A DNA stretch of 52,523 nucleotides from Sva-07 sp964651825 (GCA_964651825.1 CAZYWK010000018.1:1-52523), one strand, 5' to 3'; shown: positions 40,435 to 50,197, counted from the first letter of the stretch. Numbers and translations: made by a program. The notes: a model not told the origin generated them from the sequence alone.

Positions 40435-41885
40435 CAATACCGTCCAGTTAGGTTGGTTGGAGGAGGATTGCGGGTGGCCGGTTGTCGGGTTGGGGCCAGT
40501 TGCGATGGTGTCTTCGTTTGACGTGCCATTTGGGCATCTTGCGTTTGATGAGCCGCGGGTTGGCTCTTCGTCGCCGTGGCGGGTTGAGCCGGTCGGCGAG
40601 CATCTGGACGACGTGGTGCCAGAGGCCGTCAGGGTCGTGAGGGGGAAAAATCGCGCGCCTGTGAGATCGAGCGGCGCGCGAATCGAAGGGCCGCGACGAA
40701 GCTGACCCGGTCGGTGTCGACGCGGGCGTGATCGGCGGCTTCGAACATGAGGGTGCGGATCGCGTAGTGGCAGCACAGATAGCCCCAGATCTCTTGATAG
40801 ACGAGATCGACGAGCTTCGAGCGCAGCACAATCTTGGGTCCTCGCTGGTGGGTCTTCAACTCGTCGAACGCGGTCTCGATCTCCCATCGCTGCGCGTACG
40901 CGGCGGCGAGATCGGCTGCCGACGCGTCGGCCGGGTCGAGGATCGTGGTGAACAACCGATACGCCGTGTCGTTGGTGCGCCCGTCGTCGATCGCGTACTC
41001 GATCACCCGAACCTGACGCGGCTCAGCCTTGCGGCCGGCGCTACCCCCCGGGCGTAACTCCCCGATCCATGTGCCATCGTCGAGCGTCTTGACGTGACGC
41101 GGTTTCATGTCCGACTTGGCCCGCCACAACAGATCCGCACCGGTCGCTTGGGCCTTATCCCATAACGGGTAGCCACAGAACCCGCGATCGGCAAGTAACA
41201 CCATCCCCGGCTCGAGACGCTCCACCAACTCGACCGCCAACGTGTTCTCGCCGGTCGTGTATGGCCCAACGACGGCGTCGAACATCGCCCTCGTTCCACA
41301 CTCAGCGATCGCGACAACACGGGCCTGGGGAAACGCTGATTGCTCACCCTTGTTGACGCCAGGCCGACCGAACTCGGCAGCGTTGACCTCGCTGTCAGCA
41401 ACATCGAGCGTCATCCCGTCGATGGCGACCATCCGCCGGCCCGCCAACCAACACCCTGGCGTCTTCGCAGTCGCCAACGGTTGCGCAACCCGCTCGAACA
41501 ACAACTGCAAGGGTGCCGATCCGAGCCGTTCACGAGCCTGGGAGATCCCCGACTTCGACGGCAACCGAACCGGGCCTGCGTCGCCGGTGTCGGCCCACGC
41601 GAGCCCGTCGGCCATCAACCCCAACACGTCCTCATAGGAACCGTCCGCGTGCAGCGCCAACCCGATCGCGAAGTACGCCATCGTCTGAGCAGGTAGCGAC
41701 CGATGACGCTGCTCGGTGCGACCGCACGCAGCAATCACCTCATCGACCACCTCGGCCGGGAACACCTTCGTCACCACCCCGACCGACACCACATCAGACA
41801 GTCGCCGAGACGACTCCGGCTTCACCCAACCAGCACGAGGCATTCCCCCAAACTACACCTTTGTCGTTCTAACTGGACGGTATTG
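40435..41885 (-). mobile_element. IS4-family insertion sequence, complete ends
   Basis: 1451 bp bounded by perfect 17-bp inverted repeats, CAATACCGTCCAGTTAG at 40435 and its complement ending at 41885, and flanked by 10-bp direct repeats. One transposase gene on the minus strand nearly fills it. The exact ends and target duplication point to a fairly recent insertion. The right end is 34 bp before the acyl-CoA dehydrogenase start. Confidence 0.93.
40448..41843 (-). pseudogene. IS4-family transposase with a C-terminal frameshift
   Basis: Starts ATG 41843. N-terminal IS4 domain (VVTKVFPAEVVDEVIAACGR), then catalytic Asp in VAIDGMTLDVADSE, second Asp in LLADRGFCGYPLWD, and the YREK box as YAQRWEIETAFDELK. 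The frame stops at 40629 just after a TTTTTCCCCC run (minus strand). The expected C-terminus (WHHVVQMLADRLNPPRRRR; IKRKMPKWHVKR) continues in another frame to 40448. Removing one T or C from the run restores one ~460-aa protein. The catalytic core is intact, so activity of the shortened form cannot be excluded. Confidence 0.8.
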
Positions 41886-41895
41886 GGGTTAGCTG
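41886..41895. repeat. target-site duplication, right copy
   Basis: GGGTTAGCTG, identical to 40425-40434. It ends 24 bp before the GTG start of the acyl-CoA dehydrogenase gene. Confidence 0.88.
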
Positions 41896-41919
41896 GGCCG
41901 GACGTGCGAAGCTGGGACG

Positions 41920-43707
41920 GTGACCGAGTACGTGCCTCCACTGGCCGACATCCGATTCGTGTTGAGCGAGATCGCCGACCTCGACGCAATCGTTGCCACC
42001 GACCTGTTCGGGCATGTCGACGTGGAGACGGTGTTCGACGTGCTCGACGAGGTGGGTCGCTTCACCGCCGACGTGGTGGCGCCCACGAACCGTGACGGCG
42101 ACGTGATCGGCTCGCAGTGGCAGCCGGACGGGAGCGTGGTGGCCCCGGCGAGCTTCGTCGGCGCCTACCGGAAGTGGGTGGCGGCCGGGTACGGGGCGAT
42201 GCCGTTCGACCCGGCCTTCGGCGGTGGCGGGTTTCCGTGGGTCACCGCGATCGCGGTGCAGGAGATGGTGACGAGCGCCAACATGGCGTTCTCGCTGTGC
42301 CCGTTGTTGACCCAGGGCGCGATCGACGCGATCCACGCGCACGGCTCCGAGGAGCTCAAGGCGACGTATCTGGCGCACATGTTGACGGGGGAGTGGACGG
42401 GTTCGATGAACCTGACCGAGCCCCAGGCCGGTTCCGATGTCGGTGCGGTCGCGACGAAGGCCGAGCCGGCCGACGACGTCGCGCCTGGCGCGTGGCGGAT
42501 CACCGGGCAGAAGATCTTCATCACGTGGGGCGAGCACGACCTGGCCGACAACATCGTGCACCTCGTGTTGGCCCGCACGCCGGGTTCACCGCCAGGAACG
42601 AAGGGCATCTCGATGTTCCTCGTGCCGAAGTTCCTGCTCGACGCCGATGGCCGGCCGGGTGAGCGCAACACGGCGACGTGCGTGTCGATCGAGCACAAGC
42701 TCGGCATCCACGGCTCGCCGACGTGTGTGATGTCCTACGACGGCGCCCTCGGATGGCTCGTGGGCGGTGAGCGCGACGGGATGGCGAACATGTTCACGAT
42801 GATGAACAACGCCCGGCTCTCGGTGGGCGCCGAGGGGTTGAGCATCGCGGAACGCGCGTATCAGCAGTCGCTCGCGTTCGCCCAGGAACGCCTCCAGGGC
42901 CGGGCGATCGGCGCGCCCGCGGGCACGGCGAGCCCGATCATCGACCATCCCGATGTCCGCCGGATGTTGATGACGCAGCGGGCCTGGATCGACGCCATGC
43001 GGGTGCTCGTGTACTTCAACGCGGCGGCACTCGATCGGGCCGATGCCGCCCGTGCTGGCGGTGACACCGCGGCGGCGGTCAGCTGGCAGGAGCTCGCCGA
43101 TCTGTTGATCCCGCTTTCGAAGGCGTTGTGCACCGACGTCGGCTGCGAGATGACCTCGCTGGCGCTGCAGGTCCACGGCGGGATGGGTTACGTCGAAGAG
43201 ACCGGAGCGGCCCAGCACTTCCGCGACGCCCGCATCGCCCCGATCTACGAGGGCACCAACGGCATCCAGGCCGCCGACCTCGTCACCCGCAAGCTCGGGA
43301 TGCGTGCCGGCGCCGTCGTGACCGACCTGCTCGCCGAGTTCGTCGAGACGGCAGGTCTCGTCGGCAACGTCGAGGGGCTCGAGCGGTTCGCGGCCCGCCT
43401 CACCGAGGCGATCGACGCGACCCGCAGTGCCACCACCCACCTCGTCGAGCGGGCCGGAACCGATCCGCGCTCCGTGCTCGGTGGCTCAGCGGCCTACCTC
43501 CGGATGCTCGGCACCACCGTGTGCGCCGGCCTGCTCGCCAAGTCCGCGCTGACCGCGGCCACCCGAGACGACGACTTCCACCGGGCCAAGGTCGTATCAG
43601 CCCGGTACTTCGCCGAACAGATCCTCCCCACGATCACCGGCCTGCTCCCAGCCGTCGAAGCCGACGCCGACGACCTGTACGCGCTCTCCGCGTCGCAACT
43701 CGGGTGA
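41920..43707 (+). CDS. acyl-CoA dehydrogenase, long FadE5-like type
   Basis: 595 aa from GTG 41920. The N-terminal extension (LADIRFVLSEIADL) and ~600-aa length match the group with an extra C-terminal domain. FAD/substrate motifs are MNLTEPQAGSDVG and WRITGQKIFITWGEHD; catalytic Glu is probably in IAPIYEGTNGIQA. It oxidises an acyl-CoA at C2-C3 and passes electrons to ETF. The IS4 element has replaced everything beyond 25 bp upstream, so its original promoter may be cut off. Confidence 0.93.
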   Translation: MTEYVPPLADIRFVLSEIADLDAIVATDLFGHVDVETVFDVLDEVGRFTADVVAPTNRDGDVIGSQWQPDGSVVAPASFVGAYRKWVAAGYGAMPFDPAFGGGGFPWVTAIAVQEMVTSANMAFSLCPLLTQGAIDAIHAHGSEELKATYLAHMLTGEWTGSMNLTEPQAGSDVGAVATKAEPADDVAPGAWRITGQKIFITWGEHDLADNIVHLVLARTPGSPPGTKGISMFLVPKFLLDADGRPGERNTATCVSIEHKLGIHGSPTCVMSYDGALGWLVGGERDGMANMFTMMNNARLSVGAEGLSIAERAYQQSLAFAQERLQGRAIGAPAGTASPIIDHPDVRRMLMTQRAWIDAMRVLVYFNAAALDRADAARAGGDTAAAVSWQELADLLIPLSKALCTDVGCEMTSLALQVHGGMGYVEETGAAQHFRDARIAPIYEGTNGIQAADLVTRKLGMRAGAVVTDLLAEFVETAGLVGNVEGLERFAARLTEAIDATRSATTHLVERAGTDPRSVLGGSAAYLRMLGTTVCAGLLAKSALTAATRDDDFHRAKVVSARYFAEQILPTITGLLPAVEADADDLYALSASQLG

Positions 43708-43720
43708 TCCTGGCCGTCCG

Positions 43721-44179
43721 CTAACCGGCGAGCCGCTGGGGCGCCGGACGTTCCGTCGCCGCGAGGAGCGCCGCGACGGCATCGGCCCGTCGCGACACGT
43801 CGAGCTTCTGGTAGAGCGATGCGACGTGGGACTTCACGGTGGCCCTGGTCACGAACAGGCGGGCGGCGATCTCGGCGAGCGTGAGATGTGTGGCGAGGAG
43901 ATCGAGGACTCGCCACTCAGCGGGGGTCACCAGCTCGAGGCCGGGGTTCGTCGAACGCTCGGCGATCGGGCGGCGCGGAGCAGCGCGCCGGTCGGCAGTC
44001 CGACGCTCGAGCTCGGCGCTCAGCAACTCGCGCAAGACATCGGCTGCCAGGAGCCCTTCGGCGCGCAACGCCGTGTAGAGCCCGTCGGGGAGCAGGACCG
44101 TGACGGGGACCATCGTCGACGACGGCGGCGCCGGTTCGGGGCCTGCTCCGTCGTGACGCGGATGATCGATCGACTTCAT
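43721..44179 (-). CDS. LuxR-type helix-turn-helix regulator
   Basis: 152 aa from ATG 44179, with GAGGAG 6 bases upstream; a longer frame to 44254 is less likely. Residues ~90-140 are a GerE/LuxR domain: LVTPAEWRVLDLLATHLTL, then EIAARLFVTRATVKSHVASL and YQKLDVSRRADAV. There is no receiver or PAS domain; the N-terminus (VTVLLPDGLYTALRAEGLLAA) is short. Such stand-alone proteins act as local regulators; the target is unknown. Convergent with the acyl-CoA dehydrogenase gene. Confidence 0.8.
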   Translation of the reverse strand: MKSIDHPRHDGAGPEPAPPSSTMVPVTVLLPDGLYTALRAEGLLAADVLRELLSAELERRTADRRAAPRRPIAERSTNPGLELVTPAEWRVLDLLATHLTLAEIAARLFVTRATVKSHVASLYQKLDVSRRADAVAALLAATERPAPQRLAG

Positions 44180-44311
44180 GACAACTCCTCGGGTCCCCGC
44201 ACGTGGTCGTGCGACACGCCCAGTCTGCACACAGGTCGGCTCGCTCTTCACCACCCGCGGCAGGGTGATCGCGCGTGCGCTGCCGACCCCGTGCCCGCGG
44301 CGCGATGCAGG

Positions 44312-45439
44312 TCAGGCCGGGATCCAGGTCCCCTGCACGTTCACGGTGAGGTTGATCTGACGCGCGCTCGACGTGGCCCCGGGAAGGCCGAGCCAAGACA
44401 GCAGCATGTCGTGGTGCTCGACCCGCAACCGTGCGCATCCTTTGCTCTGTGGCGAGGTCGGAACGTTGTTGGCGCCATGAATGGCCTGGCCGCGATCGAA
44501 GTAGAGGGGCTTGTACATGTTGCCGTTCAGAGGGTTGTCCTCGGCGACGGGATAGCTGGTGCTGTTGTGCCAGCCGCCGTTGTCGAGCGCCGGATTGAAG
44601 CGGACGACAGCTCGCCGGTTCTGATCGCGCGTCTCGTACCCGGCCTCGCCCGTCGAGGTGGGGAAGACGAACACCAGCTCGCGGTCGGCGTTGCCGACGA
44701 ACATGATCTGGCAGGTGCGGTCGATCAGCACCCATCGCTCCGACAGGATCGCGGACGTGAACGGAATGGCCAGCGCCGGTGCGGCCATCATCCAGATCTC
44801 CTCCTCGCTCCCGGGGATCATGTCGGCCGTGCTGACCGGAAGACCGAGGCCGAGCCGGGCCGCACAGAGCCGTTGGCGCGTCACAGGCCCGGACACGCCG
44901 TCGACGAGCAGCTCGCGGATGCCCAGCCCGGCGAACAGCTCGTTCAACTTGTTCTGCTGCGCCACGACGTCGCGGGCGAGCAACGCCGAGTTCCGTTCGG
45001 TGATCGCTTCACCGGTGATGTCGTTGACGCCGTTGTCGACGCACACGTCGAGGAGTTGTCCGGGCGTGATCGTGTCGTCGGGCAATTCGTTCTCGGCTTG
45101 CACACTGGCTCCGCTGACGGTCTCGTCGTCGAAACGATCGGCGATCAGTTGCAGCGAGTCGCCGGTCACGACCTCGACGACGCACGCCGGGTCGTAGACG
45201 TCGAGGGGTGGCACCGTCGTGGTCGTGCTGGTGGTCGAGGTCGACGTGCTGGTCGAGGACTCGGTGACAGCCGTCGCCGTCGGGATCGGGACGGTCGTCG
45301 TGGGCACAGCTGCGGGATCGGCGGTCGACGGCGCGTCCGGCGCCGGTTCGACGGCGTTGCCGCCACCTTCGACGGTGACCGTGCAGGCGGACACGAGTCC
45401 GGCCAGCAGCACCACCAAGATCATCGACCGCCGGAACAT
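44312..45439 (-). CDS. lipoprotein L,D-transpeptidase (YkuD domain)
   Basis: 375 aa from ATG 45439; TTG 45448 is an in-frame alternative. Lipoprotein signal with lipobox LVSAC, then a Thr/Ser/Pro-rich linker, a LysM-like segment (VVEVVTGDSLQLIADRF), a peptidoglycan-binding-like helical part (LDVCVDNGVND; GLGIRELLVDGVSGPVTRQ) and a C-terminal YkuD domain with catalytic IHGANN and SKGCARL. It would form 3-3 peptidoglycan cross-links or anchor proteins outside the membrane. Divergent from the alcohol dehydrogenase. Confidence 0.88.
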   Translation of the reverse strand: MFRRSMILVVLLAGLVSACTVTVEGGGNAVEPAPDAPSTADPAAVPTTTVPIPTATAVTESSTSTSTSTTSTTTTVPPLDVYDPACVVEVVTGDSLQLIADRFDDETVSGASVQAENELPDDTITPGQLLDVCVDNGVNDITGEAITERNSALLARDVVAQQNKLNELFAGLGIRELLVDGVSGPVTRQRLCAARLGLGLPVSTADMIPGSEEEIWMMAAPALAIPFTSAILSERWVLIDRTCQIMFVGNADRELVFVFPTSTGEAGYETRDQNRRAVVRFNPALDNGGWHNSTSYPVAEDNPLNGNMYKPLYFDRGQAIHGANNVPTSPQSKGCARLRVEHHDMLLSWLGLPGATSSARQINLTVNVQGTWIPA

Positions 45440-45540
45440 TCCGCCCAACCGTACCGAGTACCGCAGCCGGGAATCCGGCAGGCAGCAGCACCGGCGGGCA
45501 ACTCGTCGGCGTGGTCGCCTGGACGCCAGACTCGGCGACG

Positions 45541-46632
45541 ATGGACATCACCGCTGCTGTACTCCGCGCCGCCGACGGCGCCTACCAGATCGAGCACGTC
45601 GAGCTGAACGAGCCGGGACCGGGGGAGGTACTGGTCCGCGTCGTCGGCGCCGGCATGTGTCACACCGACGTCGTGCCGCGCTCGCTGCCGTTCCTCCTGC
45701 CGATCATCACCGGCCACGAGGGCGCGGGCGTCGTCGAGCAGGTGGGCGACGGGGTGAACGGCATCGAGGTCGGCGATCACGTCGTCTTGTCGTTCGACTC
45801 CTGCGGCGCGTGCCCGATGTGCGACCGCGGCCAGCCCTCCTACTGCTCGACCTTCATGGCCCGCAACCTCACCGGACGTGACGTCGCGTGGCAGACGAAC
45901 GTGCACGACGCCGACGGAGCCGAAGTGGCCGCTCGCTGGTTCGGCCAGTCGTCGTTCGCCACCCAGTGCATTGCCACCGCCCGCAACGTCGTGGTCGTCG
46001 ACCGGGACGTGCCCCTCGAGCTGCTCGGCCCGCTCGGCTGTGGCCTGCTGACCGGCGCCGGCTCGGTGCTCGTCGCGCTCGACGTGCAGGCCGGCACCAG
46101 CCTCGTCGTGTTCGGCGCTGGCGCGGTCGGCCTCGCCGCGGTCATGGCGGGCGTGGTCGCCGGCGCCTCACCGATCATCGCCGTCGACGTCCACCAGCAC
46201 CGTCTCGACCTCGCCCGCGAGCTCGGAGCGACGCACACGATCCTCGGCGGGGCGAACAACCCCCTCGCCGAGATCCAGGAGCTCACCGGTGGCGGCGCCG
46301 ACTACTCGTTCGACACGACCGGCAACGTCGGGGTCATCCAGTCGGCCATCGCCGCGCTTCGCCTCGGCGGCCACTGCGGCCTCGTCGGCGTCCAGAGCGA
46401 GCCGCTCACGCTCGACGCGATGGCGATCGTCGGCAAGCGCATCTCGGGCATCCTCGAGGGTGGCGCCGATCCGCAGGTGCTCGTGCCGCGGCTGATCGAA
46501 TTGTGGCGCGACGGCCGCTTTCCGTTCGACCGCCTGATCGAGACGTTCCCGATCGAGGCGATCAACGAGGCAGAGGCGGCCTCGCTCGACGGCCGGGTCG
46601 TCAAGCCCGTCCTCCTCGTCTCGGAGGTCTGA
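45541..46632 (+). CDS. zinc-dependent alcohol dehydrogenase, aryl-alcohol type
   Basis: 363 aa from ATG 45541. Catalytic zinc ligands in GAGMCHTD and GHEGAGVVE, structural zinc Cys4 loop SCGACPMCDRGQPSYC, and NAD-binding VFGAGAVGLAAVMAG. The class III/aryl-alcohol style (LGPLGCGLLTGAGSVL) suggests oxidation of benzyl-type or long-chain alcohols to aldehydes. It could feed the aromatic island but is 15 kb away on the other side of the Wadjet locus. Confidence 0.9.
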   Translation: MDITAAVLRAADGAYQIEHVELNEPGPGEVLVRVVGAGMCHTDVVPRSLPFLLPIITGHEGAGVVEQVGDGVNGIEVGDHVVLSFDSCGACPMCDRGQPSYCSTFMARNLTGRDVAWQTNVHDADGAEVAARWFGQSSFATQCIATARNVVVVDRDVPLELLGPLGCGLLTGAGSVLVALDVQAGTSLVVFGAGAVGLAAVMAGVVAGASPIIAVDVHQHRLDLARELGATHTILGGANNPLAEIQELTGGGADYSFDTTGNVGVIQSAIAALRLGGHCGLVGVQSEPLTLDAMAIVGKRISGILEGGADPQVLVPRLIELWRDGRFPFDRLIETFPIEAINEAEAASLDGRVVKPVLLVSEV

Positions 46633-46655
46633 CCCGGCCGGCGGTCAGCGGGTCG

Positions 46656-46731
46656 TCATTCGGTGACTTCGACCGTGAACTCGGCGGTCGTGGTACCACC
46701 GTCGGTGAGCGTCACCGAGGTCGATCGCCCG
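46656..46731 (-). CDS. possible 3' end of a surface-protein gene running into the gap
   Basis: On the minus strand the bases before the gap read TSVTLTDGGTTTAEFTVEV then TE and a stop at 46656. This looks like the last beta strands of an Ig-like or cadherin-like repeat in a secreted protein. The rest would lie in the unknown sequence. The signal is short and could be chance. Confidence 0.25.
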
Positions 46732-46886
46732 NNNNNNNNNNNNNNNNNNNNNNNNNNNNNNNNNNNNNNNNNNNNNNNNNNNNNNNNNNNNNNNNNNNNN
46801 NNNNNNNNNNNNNNNNNNNNNNNNNNNNNNNGAACTCGGCGGTCGTGGTACCACCGTCGGTGAGCGTCACCGAGGTCGATCGCCCG
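46677..46886. other. assembly gap of 100 N flanked by an exact 55-bp duplication
   Basis: Bases 46677-46731 before the gap equal 46832-46886 after it, 55 of 55. The N run is 46732-46831. Contigs sharing exactly 55 bases at their ends is the pattern left by a de Bruijn assembler using k=55. The real locus may therefore have one copy, or two with unknown sequence between. Confidence 0.9.
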
Positions 46887-46909
46887 GCGTGGTGGGGCAC
46901 GATGGGCGG

Positions 46910-49900
46910 GTGACCGGCCGACCGGGTTCGGGCGAAGTCGCGGACCGCGACCTCGCCGACGTCGAACGGGCCGTCGCGCTCGCGGAACGGCTGCTGGCCG
47001 AGTCGCAGGCCTCGACGACCCGCGCCGAGCGGCGCCGACTGCGCCGCCTCGGACGCCTGGTCGACGATCCCCTGGGTCGTGAACTCACGTTCCGGCTCAC
47101 CGACGACGTGCTGCGGATCCGCGACCCACGCCGCGCCGCACAGCGGTTCCGGGACATCGTCGGCTCGCTCGGCGTTCCAGCCTCGCTCGGTCGGGTCGAC
47201 GCCCTGCTGCTCCGCGTCGGCGCCCTCGTCGCGCCGATCGCGCCGCGGCTGGTCATGCCGATGGTCGTCGAGCGGATCCGGCACGAGTCGCGCGGTGTCG
47301 TGCTGCCTCGTGAGGACCGGCGCTTCGCTCGGCACGCCGCGCATCGCCGGGCGCAGGGGGTGCGCCTCAACGTGAACGTGTTGGGTGAGGCGATCCTGTC
47401 CGACGCCGAGGCGGCAGCCCGGTTGGCGAGTGTCCGCGCCACGCTCGCCCGCGACGACGTCGACTACGTGTCGGTGAAGGTGTCGGCCATCTGCGCCAAC
47501 CTCGACCCGCTCGCCTTCGAGCACAGCGTGCGGCGCGTGGCCGAGCCGCTGCGCACGCTCTACCGCGACGCGTTGCGACACTCACCGCCGAAGTTCGTGA
47601 ACCTCGACATGGAGGAGTACCGCGATCTGGCGCTGACGGTCGCCGCGTTCACGAGCGTGTTGGACGAGCCCGAGTTCGCCGGGTTGGACACGGGCATCGT
47701 GCTGCAGGCCTACCTGCCCGACGCCCACGCCGCTCTCGACCACCTCGGCACGTGGGCCGTAGCCCGGCACGTCCGCGGTGGCGGCACGACGAAGATCCGC
47801 CTCGTCAAGGGTGCCAACCTGGCGATGGAGCTCGTCGACGCCGAGACGCACGGCTGGAACCCGGCGCCGTACGCCAGCAAGGCGGAGGTCGACGCCAGCT
47901 ACAAGGCGCTCCTCGAACGGGCCCTCGACCCGAGCTGGGCCGCCGCAGTGCGTGTCGGGCTGGCGAGCCACAACCTGTTCGACGTCGCCTGGGGGCTGGT
48001 CGTCCGCGACCGGTTGGAGCGGCCCGATCGGCTCGAGTTCGAGATGCTCGAAGGTATGGCGCCCGCCCAAGCGCGGGCGGTGAACGCGGCGGCCGACGGG
48101 CTGCTGCTCTACGCGCCGGTGGTCGCCGCCCGCGATGTCGATTCGAGCATCGCCTATCTGGCTCGGCGACTCGACGAGAACACCGCGCCGGAGAACTTCC
48201 TGCGCGCCCTGTTCGCCCTGCAGCCGGGTTCGGTCGAGTTCAGCCGGCAGGCTGAGCGCTTCCGAAGCGCGGTCCGCGACCGCCATGCCGTGTCGACCGC
48301 CAGCCGTCGAGCAGCACCGCCGGCCCCGACCGGCGGCGCGGCGTTCGAGAACGAAGCCGACTCCGACCTGACGCAACCAGACGTGCGCGCCGCGCTGGTC
48401 GAGGTGCCGCCGACCGTCGAGGTCGAGCTGACGACGAGCATCGGCGAGGTCGACGCCGTGCTGGATCGCGCCCTCTCCGCTGGCCGGCGGTGGGCGACCT
48501 CGCCGCTCGATCAGCGCGCCGCCCTGCTCGGAGCCGTCGCGACCGTGATGGCCGAGCGGCGGTTCGAGTCGATCGCGCTGATGGCCGACGAAGCCGGCAA
48601 GACGGTCCGTGAGGCCGACCCGGAGGTGAGCGAGGCGATCGACTTCGCCCGCTACTACGGAACGACCGGCCTCGACGCCGTGCGCGCGGTGGGTCGTGAC
48701 GGTTGCGCGGTGACCGGCCGTGGTGTCGTGCTCGTCGTCGCGCCGTGGAACTTCCCGTACGCCATTCCGGCCGGTGGAGTCTGCGCCGCCCTCGCCGCCG
48801 GGAACGCGGTGGTGCTCAAGCCCGCGCCCGAGACGCGACGCATCGCCAAGGCGCTCGTCGAGCAGCTCTGGGAAGCCGGCGTGCCGCGCGACCTCGTGCA
48901 GTACATCGCGTGCGACGACGACGAGATCGGCCGCCACCTCGTCACCCATTCCGCCATCGACACGGTCATCCTCACCGGCTCGTTCGACACGGCACGGCTG
49001 TTCCTGTCGTGGCGCCCGGACCTGCGCCTGCTCGCCGAGACGAGCGGCAAGAACGCGCTCGTGATCACGGCTGCGGCCGACCTCGACGCGGCGCTGCGCG
49101 ACCTCGTCCGTTCGGCCTTCGGTCACGCCGGCCAGAAGTGCTCGGCGGCCAGCCTGGCGATCGTCGAGGCGTCGGTCCACGACGACCCCACGTTCCACCG
49201 CCGGCTCGCCGATGCCGTCGAGAGTCTCATCGTGGGCTGGCCCGACGACCCGGCGACAATGATGGGGCCGCTCATCGGCCCACCGCGCGGTGCGCTGCGC
49301 CGGGGACTGACCGAGCTCGACGAGGGGGAGACCTGGCTGGTGGAACCGCGATCCATCGACGACCGGACGTGGACGCCGGGCGTGCGCGCCGGGGTTGCTC
49401 CCGGTTCGTGGTTCCACACCACCGAATGCTTCGGCCCGGTGCTCGGCGTGATGCGGGCTCGCGACCTCGATCACGCGATCGAGCTGCAGAACGGCACGCC
49501 GTACGGCCTCACCGGCGGCATCCACTCCCTCGATCCGGCCGAGGTCGAGCGGTGGCTCGATCGGGTGCAGGTGGGCAACGCCTACGTCAACCGCCACATC
49601 ACGGGCGCGGTCGTGCAGCGCCAGCCGTTCGGCGGGTGGAAGCGCTCCGCGATCGGTGGCGGCGCGAAGGCGGGAGGCCCCGACTACGTGCTCAACCTGT
49701 GCCGAGTTTCGACGCCGCCGGTGCTCGACGTGGCGCGGGCGATGCGGTCCATCGAAGGCTGGTGGGTGACGTGGTTCTCCGTGGAGCACGACCCGACCGG
49801 GCTGGCGAGCGAACGCAACGTGCTGCGCTACCGTCCGCTCACCGGAGTGGTCCTGCGCGTCGACACCGGCACCGCGGCGGCAGCGATCGAGGTCGCCCGT

Positions 49901-50197
49901 GCCGCGGCACGTCGATGCGGCACACCGATCGAGGTGTCGGATGCTTCGATCGAGTCGACCGAGTCGTTGCTCCGGCGGATCGATGCCGACGCCGGACCGG
50001 TCGAACGCGTCCGCTGGCTCGCGGCCGCGCCGGCGCCCACGGCGGACCTTGCCGACCGGGCGGTGAGCGTCGAGACCTCACCGATCCACCCCGACGGCCG
50101 AGTGGAGCTCCCGCGGTGGCTGAAGGAGCAGAGCATCAGTGAGACGGCCCATCGCTACGGCCGCCTCGTCGCACGCACGTCGGGGCCGACTCAATAG
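46910..50197 (+). CDS. putA: bifunctional proline dehydrogenase / glutamate-semialdehyde dehydrogenase (PutA)
   Basis: 1095 aa from GTG 46910; GTG 46889 gives 1102 aa and neither has a strong ribosome-binding site. Residues ~60-450 form the FAD-dependent proline dehydrogenase barrel (RLVKGANLAMELVDAE; ASHNLFDVAW; FEMLEGMAP). Residues ~510-960 form the aldehyde dehydrogenase: NAD site VVAPWNFPYA, Glu in LLAETSGKNALV, catalytic Cys in GHAGQKCSAAS. The last ~130 residues are a divergent ALDH-like tail. No N-terminal DNA-binding domain, so not an autoregulator. It oxidises proline to glutamate. Its stop overlaps the convergent protease gene by 7 bp. Confidence 0.92.
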   Translation: MTGRPGSGEVADRDLADVERAVALAERLLAESQASTTRAERRRLRRLGRLVDDPLGRELTFRLTDDVLRIRDPRRAAQRFRDIVGSLGVPASLGRVDALLLRVGALVAPIAPRLVMPMVVERIRHESRGVVLPREDRRFARHAAHRRAQGVRLNVNVLGEAILSDAEAAARLASVRATLARDDVDYVSVKVSAICANLDPLAFEHSVRRVAEPLRTLYRDALRHSPPKFVNLDMEEYRDLALTVAAFTSVLDEPEFAGLDTGIVLQAYLPDAHAALDHLGTWAVARHVRGGGTTKIRLVKGANLAMELVDAETHGWNPAPYASKAEVDASYKALLERALDPSWAAAVRVGLASHNLFDVAWGLVVRDRLERPDRLEFEMLEGMAPAQARAVNAAADGLLLYAPVVAARDVDSSIAYLARRLDENTAPENFLRALFALQPGSVEFSRQAERFRSAVRDRHAVSTASRRAAPPAPTGGAAFENEADSDLTQPDVRAALVEVPPTVEVELTTSIGEVDAVLDRALSAGRRWATSPLDQRAALLGAVATVMAERRFESIALMADEAGKTVREADPEVSEAIDFARYYGTTGLDAVRAVGRDGCAVTGRGVVLVVAPWNFPYAIPAGGVCAALAAGNAVVLKPAPETRRIAKALVEQLWEAGVPRDLVQYIACDDDEIGRHLVTHSAIDTVILTGSFDTARLFLSWRPDLRLLAETSGKNALVITAAADLDAALRDLVRSAFGHAGQKCSAASLAIVEASVHDDPTFHRRLADAVESLIVGWPDDPATMMGPLIGPPRGALRRGLTELDEGETWLVEPRSIDDRTWTPGVRAGVAPGSWFHTTECFGPVLGVMRARDLDHAIELQNGTPYGLTGGIHSLDPAEVERWLDRVQVGNAYVNRHITGAVVQRQPFGGWKRSAIGGGAKAGGPDYVLNLCRVSTPPVLDVARAMRSIEGWWVTWFSVEHDPTGLASERNVLRYRPLTGVVLRVDTGTAAAAIEVARAAARRCGTPIEVSDASIESTESLLRRIDADAGPVERVRWLAAAPAPTADLADRAVSVETSPIHPDGRVELPRWLKEQSISETAHRYGRLVARTSGPTQ

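Noticed and set aside
46677..46886. 55-bp direct repeat around the second N run as a biological repeat
   Set aside because: Exact match of length 55 abutting a 100-N placeholder is the signature of an assembler k-mer overlap; kept only as an assembly feature.
46712..47581. Minus-strand frame across the gap into putA
   Set aside because: Beyond the gap it is a shadow of the proline dehydrogenase domain, and its continuity depends on 100 arbitrary N bases.
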